Source of the DNA: Apostichopus japonicus
Taxonomy: Eukaryota; Echinodermata; Holothuroidea; Aspidochirotida; Stichopodidae
NCBI RefSeq assembly: GCF_037975245.1
Contig: NC_092582.1
Span: 22,036,577-22,100,576, forward strand
Direction: 5' to 3'
DNA length: 64,000 nucleotides
A program made the position numbers and the translations under genes. This document shows, one piece after another, positions 38,001 through 50,000 of this stretch. Numbering within the stretch: the first letter of the stretch is position 1; every line of letters starts with the position of its first letter. The notes beneath the pieces were generated by a model. It searched no databases. It was not told the origin of the DNA and worked only from the letters and a program-made list of their open reading frames with translations.

Positions 38001-41000
38001 AATAAACACTGACATAGACATGGGATACATAGTTCAGCATTTATTATATTTTATTTTTTAAGAGAGAAAAACTTATCAATCAGCTTAACCTCCCATTCTC
38101 TACCCTCCCCCACCCACTCCCCTCCACCCTGCAGCCTCTTTCATCTTTTCTATCCTCTTTCACAGGTTTCCCCAGGCTTGCCCCTTTTCACCTCCATAAT
38201 ACTAATTACCTCCCATTGTTACACCCCTTAAATTTATCTCCACAGCCTTTAACCCCCTCTCAACTCTCTTTCCTTTCATCTGATCTCTAATTTCTGAAAA
38301 GGGACCCTGCTAGGATCGACTGGTCAGGCCCTCAAAGTTTCTGATAAAAAGAATACAATAAAATTCAGCAAACCTGAAAGCAGCCAATGAAGTTATTGGT
38401 GACATCCAGTGTTGAGAGGATGTAAGGGGTAAGCTGAGAACCTATCCCTCCGAGGAACAGGGGTTGGTTCAGCTCAAGAATACCGGGGTCACGTGTGGTC
38501 AGAAGGGTCGCCTGGCATGGTGCTGATCGGCAGTTGCCATCGTCCACCACCAGGATGATGTCGTTGTCCTCCAAGGTCAGGACCACGCCATGCTCTCTAC
38601 CGTCGCTCAGGCCTGAGCTGACCCTGGACTCTAGGGTCTCTGAGCCAGTGTTGACAGAGATGACCATAGACCCCAGGTGAAGATATAAAGCCAGGTGCTC
38701 CAATCGCCCGTCGCTTTCCACCTGCCAAGAACAATGATGCGTGCAGGCGACTAGCAAGTGAGATGGGTAATGGACTTATTTCGGTACCTACTGCAGGAGT
38801 TATAAGCACTGCTTTATGATTAACAAGTAACAGAAATATGTCAGCATCTACCTCTGCTAAGGTAGACACCAGACCTGGTACAACTAAAAGGGCCTAGGAG
38901 TTCTTCTAGGTTTTACCCCTTAGATTCTGGTCACCATCCCTCTCGTTCCCCCCCTTCCCCCCCCCCCGAATAAATTAAAACATAAAATCTTATACATATA
39001 TTAAAATATATTCATCGATCAATGTTCTGAAACGTTTTCATCAAGCTTATACATATGACTATGTGCAAACGTTACATACCCCCTCGCTGTACAGGAGGAC
39101 CGCAGAGGGCAGCGTTGTAGCAAACTTGAAGGTCATTCGGACATTGTCTATCTGTCGCCGTTTACGACGCTGAGCGCCGACGGCTAGCACATCCAACGGA
39201 GGCAGGGTTATAGCGCCCTCACCCTTGAAACTTGCAATGGTCACTATCTCACAGAGGTTTCCGATCGTGCCTAGGTGGAAATAACAAACTTCAGTTAACC
39301 TCATCCATCATTCTTAGTGCTTGATTTGTTATTGACGGTTATTAGGTGAAATGTCTTTGCATTTGTGGTCAAACTTTCAGACTGTATCTGTGACTTGTTA
39401 GTTCTGAGACACCCAGCTGTCTCACAATGTAATCAGAAATCTGTAAATCATGACATTGTAGTCTTGGTACAGGACTGTACGTACTCACCATGTTGACAGA
39501 CGCAGTGGAACGAATCGAGCTGCGGTTCTGTGCAGGTCGCGTCAAAATAACACGGTTCGGAAGCACACTCCATGATATCAACCTCACAGTGCAGTCCTGC
39601 GATAGAATGAAACCATGACAACGAAAATTACGATTCAACTTCTCTTCCAAAACTTGTAAATCATTCCGTAATCAAATAAAGCTATACGTGTTCGAGTGGG
39701 AGGCAAGGCTGAACACGAGATTTCTGTGCCTTCCCCTTCGGATATGAAGTCAATATTCGCAAGAAGTTTGTTTACACTCATAACGTTCTTTAAGAGGCTA
39801 CAAAAAGTTGGACAGAGCTGCTAACGTTATTTAGCCACATAAAAATATATAAAATTGAGAAATCGTTTCATATATAATCCCTATGACTGTTAATGCTCAT
39901 TTACATCTTGCTTGATCAAATTTGATTTTATTTTGAGTAATTTATGAGAATCCTACCGTCGTATCCTCTGGTACAGTTACATCGGTATCCATTTACTTCT
40001 TCCATACATATCCCATTTTGACAGGGATTCGATGCACATTCCATAATCTCCGTTTCGCAGCGATCTCCTGAACAAAAAGTAAAATAAATAAATAAATGAG
40101 TAGGCAGAGACCTAAAAATTACATAGCCGTGCCTTATGGTTATTACAAGTCACCTTGGGTATGCTTCTTTTAGGACTAAGTACACTTGCTACAGGAATAC
40201 GGTGAACTTGTGACCACACACTAACATTTCTTCTTGAAAAGTAACAGGACTCTTGAGATTACACAATTGTGTTAACCAGTTATTCAGCAAATTAGCAACT
40301 GACATGCCATGGCTCCAGTAAAAAACTGAATCAAAGAGCTGTATGAATATTTACCCATCGATATAATACTGGGGCCTGAGACGGAAAACAAATCCAGTCA
40401 AAAAAATTACTGGTAAAAATTCAACTCGAACCGGTTTACATGGTTAAAGATGCACAACTACTTTAATATCCATGCAGTAACCTTTGACCCACAATATACA
40501 AATAATTGTACAACGTATTAGATTCTATGTTACAAATAATGAAAATCTTAGAACTGTCTAACAAGTGCTTTGAAGAGTCACTGTTATGAAGTGAGTCATA
40601 AAACCGTGCCAACTTCACAACAGGAGTACAAATTCCCAAAAAATTGCATATTTACTATTTCGTATTCTCTTGGGGTTAGGTAGGGGTGACATGCTGCAGG
40701 TTTCTAAAGTTGTCCTGAATATCATACTATAACTAAAACCCAATGAACTACACTTTACAAGCAGACTCTCAAAATACTGTGGGTCCATATTTATTCTTTT
40801 CTTTTTCTTACGCAACTGGCAATATTTGCGGACAAATCTGGTGAAAAAACACCATATACGCATTTTCTGTTATCTTATGACAACTGACCCTGTATATGTT
40901 GGTTCATAATCATAGCAATTTGGGGTCTCTTACATGAACACTGAGGAATGAAACATAGTAAAATATATTCCTTAAGCATTGAAACTAATCTTGACTAGAC

Positions 41001-44000
41001 TATCTGCTATTAAAATGACATATTCTGTTATTATAAAACACAGATAATAAACACACAAGAAGGTGTTCAAAAATATGTTTTTTATGATTTTGAACATTCC
41101 ACAGGTGTTCTTTAGTTTCTTGAGACCAAATAATTTTACATACCTTCATATCCAGGAGGACAATCACAGACAAAAGCATCTACCAGATCAGAGCAGACTC
41201 CACCATTCTCACATGGGGATGATGAACATTCATCGATGTCTTCTTCACACGTTATGCCTGTATATGGAGATCATTTGGGGCAGAGAAATTTACTACTTAA
41301 ATATTACTTATCTAAGTATACACTGAAATTGCACAGAAATAATGGCTGCTTTAAGTCATGTATATATATTTTTTTGGTATCTCTTGTTGTTTCTCAACAT
41401 TGCCATATTGATTCCTTTTGAAATAAAAAATTTGCAATTTTGTAATTACACAAAACTTTTGTTAATACAAGCAAAATCAAAAAGTACAAGGATAAAATTG
41501 ACACACCTCATAAGGTCGATATCGAGTCATTGCCGTGGTAACAATAGGAATAGGAAATTTGCTGTCTGGCTTGGATTCACCTCCCAAACCCACTCAAATA
41601 CCGAAATGTGGAACCCTAGGTGGCCCCACGTAATCTAGCTAGCTTCAGCTCCCACTTTTTTTCCCCCACCCCCAACACACTCCTTCCCTGCCATGTCCAT
41701 CAGCCTTTACTATTGAATATTCATCACATCCCACTTACCGACATATCCAGGTTGACAGTCGCAGCGGAAGTGATCTACTAAGTCCTGACACATAGCGGAG
41801 TTCAAGCAAGGGTTTGACTGGCACTCGTTGTAATCCACTTCACAGTCGATGCCTTCAAATCCAGGCACACAGAGGCAGCTGTAGCTGTTCAGCTCATCTC
41901 TACAAGAGGCATTATTCTGACAAGGACCGCTGAGGCATTCATCGATTTCAGAAGAACAGGTTACGCCTGAAAACCGAAAGCGAGGGGGTGAGAGCGGGGT
42001 GGAGAGACAAAACTGTACAAAAACAAACTGACATCTAATATTATGATCTTTGTACTGTTCGTAACTTGTGGGGATTGGTGTAAAAAACGTCTTTCCCGAG
42101 TGCAAAATGTTAATTTGAAGGTTTCATGTATCATTAACAGTGGAATCTTAAGACGCGTACTCCATATGGAATACTAGAGCTATCTCTGAATCATGACTTT
42201 TATTCTTATTGAGACTTTTCATACTAATTTAAATGGTAAGCAAAAATTTTCGTCTACAGACAGCACAGCTAGAGTGAAGTAGTCGTGTGCAGATAGCTAA
42301 GGACTAGCAATTCAACCAACCAGAACAAAAATACTATGGCATACAATTATTTCAAACATATACCCAGATGGGCAAAGTATGGGGTAAGAAAGGATTCCTA
42401 GGGCATAGACACTGCCACAAGGATCATTGTGACTTTCGGCTTGGATTTGCATAATAATATTACAGGGTAGAAAAGTTTGAGTACTTAATAGGATTTGTTA
42501 GCAAAAGTTATGTCAATTCACCACTTTTAAACTAGCTACAGTTTAGGCACTTAGAATATATCCAGTCTTCCAATTCGGGCATTGTATTCCACAGCTATTG
42601 ATTTCAACAATGATGGTACCATGCTGTACGACATGGTTATGCCTCCCAACAGTGAAAACCTAAGATTTGAAAGATAGCATACCTTCATAGCCTAGAAGAC
42701 AAGTGCAGGCAAACGCTGCTATCAGATCTATGCAGGTGGCGCCATTCTCGCACGGATCGGACAGACATTCGTCGATCTGTTCTTCGCAGAAGAATCCGTC
42801 AAACCCAGCGAGACAGAGGCATGTAGGAGCTCCTCCGGCCTGCTCCAGACACATCCCTCCATTTTGGCAAGGTGGGGGTATTGCATTGCATTCTGGGACA
42901 TCATCTTCGCAGTGCCTTCCCGACCAATGCGGTGAGCACTCGCACAGATACGATCCCGGCCGGTTGACGCAGGCTGCCCCGTGTTGGCAGGGGTCGGTTT
43001 CACACTCGTCGATATCTACCTCGCAGAAGTCTCCGGTAAACCCCGTTTCGCATGAACACAAAATACCTAAAGAGAGGGAGCCATTCAACAATGTCACTTT
43101 ATTACAAGGGAGACATGTCTTCCTTCTTCTCTTAGTCCTTTTGTTTTTTTATTTATTTATTGTTTGATATTTATAGCAATGGTGTTTTATATCAATTAAA
43201 GTTAAGAACACTAAAATGGATTCTCTTCATTAGTTCACCGCTGATTCTCAATAGCTTCCTCTTCATTATTTCAGCAGAATTTACAACTTCCACTTTTCAT
43301 CATGAAGTAGTCATACAAGCCACAGTGGTATGGTTATACTTTCGCCTCAGACATTTTGATATATTACTCTCACTGTCTGTGTTATCGAAGCTGACTTCAC
43401 AATGATTAAACATTATGATTAAACATTATGATTAAACATTAAAAACATTAACGATTAAACATTATTACACATTGATACCCCTACCAGCAGGAAAACTTCA
43501 ACCCTACCTCGACCTTTGACATATGTACGGGTTACTATAGCTATGACTGCAATAGCCCTGTAGTGCCAAAATAAGTGTTTTGAAAATTGCTGCCATTGCT
43601 CCGTGTAACGTTTTCATCCAAACAACGTGGCCACCTTTCACTATGAATCACATAGTCATGCATGCATACTTCAGTTAAACTTAGTATTTACAAAAAATAT
43701 GGAAATATCCATATGTAACACAGTTTTCTTATAACAGTTAACTCAGAAGGTCTGCTATCTACACCAAAAAAAATAGAAAGAAGAAAAGAACAAATCCTCC
43801 TTTAGTAGTCAAAGCAGGAGAGAAGGATTATACAAAAGGTAACATAACAGTTCATAGTAAATTTTAACGATAAGATTATCAAACCGCGTAGAGCTTAGAT
43901 ATTTAATCCCTACCTGTGTCTGTATCTATACAGATGCCTCCGTTCTGGCAAGGGTCTGAATAACAACTGAATCGATAGATTTCGCAGAAATCCCCGGCGT

Positions 44001-47000
44001 ACTCGTCGGTGCAGTCGCAAGAGAATCCTTTGATGCCGTCGGTACGCTCGATGCAGCTGCCGCCGTTGCGACAGGGGTTCGAAATACATTCGTAAATGTC
44101 GCCCTCACATTGGAGACCTTGGATAGTAGAGATGGAAAATAAATTTTTTTTTGGCTTTGAATTTTCTCTTCTGATTAAATTCTCTTTTCTGACTGGCTTA
44201 TGCATGCAATATGAAATTTTAAAAAAAAAGGGTAAAATGTTTTAGTGGAAGACAATGAGACACTTGAATAAAACTGGGATGATGATACCACTCTAGAGTG
44301 CGGATTGAAAACCCAGTCCTAATATCTTCTTCCTAAGGTTGGTCATGCCGGGCTGAAGGTCACATCCCCTCCCCCCACCCCCACCCCCCCTGTTTTGCTC
44401 CTGAGTAGGTGATCTATAATATCACAGAGACAATCGTTATGACAAGCTTTACTGCTTCTACCACAAGCAAAATTACAGCTAAAACCATTCCATTCCTACA
44501 AAATGAGTAAATACTTAATTGACGATTCAGTTAAACTAAACTATAAGGACGATGCAGTCTATATTTAAGTCATTAAACATGGTCAAATGTAAAAATAATT
44601 CCATATAATACAGACTGGTGTTTAACATACCTGTGAATCCTTCAGTGCAAACACAGGTAAACTGCAGACCCCTGGAAGGGTAAGGCTGACACTCCCCTTG
44701 ATGAAAGCAAGGGTTTGGTTCACAGACGTCGATGTCGATCTCACAGTCCGGCCCTTCGTAACCCTCTGCACATTGGCACTGGTACTGGAAGTCCCCGTCC
44801 AGGCACGTGCCACCACTCTGACAGGGGTCTGAGAGACAGCTGTCCTCGGGGAACTGACAGAGTGAACCCTCCAACCCAAGTGGACACTCACATCTGAAAA
44901 TGAAGACAGAGAGATGGTGACAACCAAAATATGTCAGACATTTAAAAAATTAAAATTAGATTAAGATTTAAAATTTAAAAAATTAAAAAAAAAAAAATTA
45001 ATTTAAAATTTAAATTTAAAAAAAAAGAACAGTAAAATTACTCCTACTAGGCAATCTCTGCACAAGGGCCATAACTAACATTCGACTTGTTTTAAACCTA
45101 CAACTACTAATACACTTTCTTCCCTGAATTTGCTTAGAAAGGCCTAGGCCAGGGTGACAACTGCCTGCAGGGTCCATACTGAACGTTGCTATATATCCAT
45201 GAAATATGGTCAGAAAGAAGAATGTCGTGATGTCAAGAACGATATGAAACCATATGCATAAGGTTATGCATAATGCATAAGGTTATATGAGGTGAAGTGA
45301 TTAACATTAACTTACCTGTGGCCATCGATTAAGTCAACACAGATTTGGTAGTTCTTGCACGTATTGACCTCGCAGTCATCAATGTCGGTCTCGCAGTCGA
45401 CCCCGGTGAAACCGGATCGGCAGAGACACCCGTATGTGTTGAGAACCGACTCATCACAGACTCCTCCATTCTGGCAGGGGTTACTGGCACACTCGTCGAT
45501 GTCTGTCTGGCACAACACGCCGGTATATCCTGATAAGACGGAACCGAAAAGAAATCTGGCGATTACTATCGCGGTTATATACATCTTTGATAAATCACTA
45601 AACGGCACTTCCGTTGGTGAGTCCAGTATTAAAGCCTGACATCACTGGGTTTGAATCTTACAAGTTTGTTTATAAATTTCCAGTCAGTTTATCAACATTC
45701 ATGTACAATTATATTATCAGGATCTTAAACAATTTCTGTAAACCAAATGACATAAATTTCCGGGGGTAGACAGATATAAAAGCTTTCCAAAGAAGTGGAT
45801 TATCCACAGTTCCATAATCTGGAATTTTTTAATGCATAACTTTGTGTCTTTAATCATGGAATCTGCTTAAGTAGCATCCATTCACTCAGCATCAGTTACA
45901 AGACACTTTGGGTTCTTCTTTCTCCTTTTTTAAAGATCGATTCCAAAAGAACACAAGTCCGGCAAGCTACATGCATACATGTCCAGAAGTTTCCATAATA
46001 CACACATTGTTGCAACCAATGACAAGCTATTAACGAATGCAATTTGATATTTCGAATATCTTTTGTGCCATCGATGAGATCCAGTAATCACTAGCATTAC
46101 TATATATATATAGCAGAACCTTCACTTAAATAGTAAGCATGTTTTGTAAGTGTTAGTGCAAGTGTTACACTTTCACTGTTTCCTGGTAAGTTTAGCCTGG
46201 CAGGTCATAGCACTCTCCACATAACACACAGCTCCATCATGCACTGATAGGACAATAACACACTCATACAACCATTAACTAGCTGGCAGGCTCTACTGCA
46301 TTCAATTTGTGATGATGATGGAGATTAACTTTTCATTTGAAGTACCTGGATTAGTTTGCTATTGGACCAACCATCCTTTGAAATATTAAATTAACAAAAG
46401 TGAAAGATGTTGTATTTCAAAGGTTACGTCCTCCTGATCTTGTGATTAAAAATCTCATAATTTCAATGGTTATTAACAGAATTGATAATGTGCGACTCAT
46501 TGTACTATGTTGTTAATGTTAGTCTCATTACAGAGCAACAATCTCTATGGAACAGTGCAGCCAGAGTTACTTATGGCCATGGAAGAAGGGTCGAAAAGAG
46601 TAGCTCACTGGCACCCTGAGAAAGATGGTATTTACTTTAAAAATCCTGTTGTTTTGTCCATAAATGAGTTCACAATGCTGTTCTAGGTTTCCTTAAGAAC
46701 CTTATAATTGTTTCCTGGTCCAGCCCACTTGTACATGTCTATTTCATCTCACCATAGATAGAGAGTGGGCTGTACAAAAACCTTATTCTATCTATCTAAG
46801 TTGTTATCAACATTCTATGCAGTGTACCTACTCCCTCCATCATCTGCATACCTCTTGTCATTGTTCTAATAACTGGTAACCTTAGTTTTCCTTTCGCAGT
46901 CATTTCAATGTTAAGGTTTAAGAAATGGTGTTGTCTTGTTTTGGTGTTGTCTTGCCTTTGGTGTTGTCTTGCCTCGTGTTTGTGTTGCTTTGTATTGTAT

Positions 47001-50000
47001 TATTGTATTCAAATGAATCGCATCCTATTGCATTGCAATGTTACGTTTGGACAACTGGTATTGTTTGTGTAAGCTGGGATGAGAAGGGGAGGGAATCCTA
47101 ACATGGTTTTATCCAGAGAAATTAAACAGAAGCATTTGCTTGAATATAAACACTTCAGTAATACGCCCTCCAAGAAAGACTCCTCCCACCACCCACCAAC
47201 CCCCCCCAACCCACCACCAAAGACATATGTACACATTGTATCTATTGCTTTCATATTTATCCATAACCATTTGGCAACCTTTAGCATTTTAGAAGTGACA
47301 CACAAAAATTTATTGTCATTTGGAGCCAAATAACGTAGATTAGGTTATATTTTGCCAACATCTTAGCTTCTAGATTTTTATGTTTTTATTACCAACAGGC
47401 AAGGTTTTTTTTTAACCTGCTGTTTGTTATTAAATACTGCCCAGATTCTGAGAAACACTTCCAAGGGTAAACAACGAGTAACAATAAATTCAATTTTTTT
47501 GCATCCTAGTCAGAAATGACAAAACTTCTTACCAAGAACGCATTCACAGGTAAATTGATTTTGCTGGTCCAGACATGTCGCACCATTCTGACACGGACTC
47601 GACCCGCATTCGTTGACTTCGGTTTCGCAGTTGTCGCCATAGTAACCAGGAAAACAATAACATGTTAGGCCACCTGTGAGATGAATATGATTCATACTGT
47701 TTTATTGACACACTTGCATAACCACAGATCAGCACTCAAGAACAACAATAAGAGGAATGTACAGTACATTACAGCCGACCTCTGTATTAACATACTCTCA
47801 GCAATATTTTCACAATAAGCAATCAATAAATGGATGGATTTTCATGACAGCGTGCCTGTTTCCCAGATGTAGCACATATATGGGAGCAGGGGGGCACATA
47901 TATATACATTGGAATTATACTCATAATAAAGTCATTGGTTGCATGTCAGAGATAACATTAATTTACTTTGCACTTTAAACCTAATGAGCTGAGTACAATG
48001 AAAAGCTTTGGTTTTACCCATATATTTGCTACCCCTAGGTTTTAGGCTAAAACTGGCAGGGTACAATTTAACCAGTTTATCGCATCAGGAAATTCTATGC
48101 AAAATACGGTAAATTTTAAAAAAGTCCCAAGATTTACAGCAGTTTAGTACACAGGCAATATACTGTTTCAATTGAGACAAACTTCAGAGTTTTCAAGACT
48201 GCTACTCAAAGTCTGAACAATTTATTACTCCACGAAAGATGATCAAAACTACATACATAATATCAATGTTGACTATGTTACTGAAGTCTACACCTCTGTT
48301 GTACAGGAAAGACAAAAGCTACCAACGTCTGCATTGGTCTTTGTATGACAGAATAGGTTACCATGGAAACATTATCATCAGCACTAGGGGGAACCACATA
48401 GAATTCTTTGCTCCTGATATAAAGTTGCAAATTGATGCACTACAAAGAAAGACCTACACAACAAAACTTGTTTAAACAACACATAATGTGGGTATTCAAA
48501 ATAACATCACTTTCTTCAATACGATCATACTGGGACGACCACTCAACGATGACATTGATTTTATTGCTGGGCATCCTAAGTCTGCGAAATTAATGATACA
48601 TATGTGGTTATGACATGATTTGTATAACTGATATGACTTCCACACATACCTTCGGGCTTGTCCACGCAGACTGAGTTAACACTACACGGGTTAAAATTAC
48701 ACTGCCTGACTACGGCCTCGCATCGTGTTCCGATGAACTCTGGTGGACACAGGCAGCTGAAACTGTCCGGACCGTCTACACACGTGCCACCAAAGTAGCA
48801 CGGGTCGCTGAGACACTCGTCCAAGTCAACATCGCAGTGCCGGCCTTCAAATCCTGTCAGAGGGAAACAAAGACAACATTTTATTTATCATATTATCATT
48901 AATTACATCATTAATTACATCATGCCAGCAGGACAAGAGTATGGCCGATTTCTTCCCTGTTATCATGAAGAGTGTGTAGACTCACCTTGGCCACAGATAC
49001 ACTGGTACCCTCCCACTGTGTTCACACACTCTGCCGTGCCCGGAGGATTGCAGGGACCGGACACACTGCTGCATTCGTCCAGGTCATCCGCACAATTTGT
49101 GCCCTGAAAATTCGACGGACAGTCGCAACGATAACTGCCCACCGTATCCACGCAGGTCGCATTGTTGGTGCAGGGAAAAGAGGCGCATTCGTCGATTTCC
49201 GATTCGCAGAAGTCTCCCTCGTAACCTGTGACGCATTCGCACGTGTAGTCGTCGATCCCGTCCGTACAGGTGGCGCCATTCTGGCAATCGCTGCTCTCGC
49301 ATTCGTCGATGTCTGTCTCGCATCTGTCTCCCGTGAATCCCGCTCGGCAGACGCAGCTGTATGCGTTCATGTCATCCACGCAGCGGCCTCCGTTCTGGCA
49401 CGGCTGCGAAGTGCACTCGTTTATTTCCACCTGACATTTGCGACCGGTGTAACCCTCCAGACAGGTGCAAGCATAACCGCTGAGTTGATCCTGGCAAGTG
49501 GCTCCGTTCTCGCAGGGATTGGAGAGACACTCGTCCATGTCTTGGCCGCACAACGTGCCGGTGTATCCGGGGGGGCACTCGCACATGAAACCGTTCAATA
49601 GGTCGATGCAGTTTGCTTGGTTCTGGCACGGAAGGCTGGAACATTCGTTATTTTCGACCTCACAATTCCTTCCTGACGTTCCCTGTACGCAGTCGCACTC
49701 GTAGCCACCCAGGAGATCTCTGCAGACAGACTCGTAGAAACACGGGGAGGAGGAACATTCGTCAACTTCGGTTTCACAGCGGGGACCGGTCCAGGCCGAT
49801 GGACAACCGCAACGGAACCCGTCGATCTGATCGACGCAGGTACCATTGTGGAAACAGGGCTGTGACATGCATTCGTTCACTTCCTCTTCACACAGTTCTC
49901 CGGTGAACCTGTCAGAAACGAGGACAAGAACCTGGACTGAGTTTCAACAAATTTTACATTCATGTTACAAATTTATAGAAACTCAAATTATGGTCAGTTA

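Noticed and set aside
48972-49906. Plus-strand frames, the longest 209 codons, opposite exon 4
   Set aside because: Shadow of the eight EGF repeats on the minus strand.
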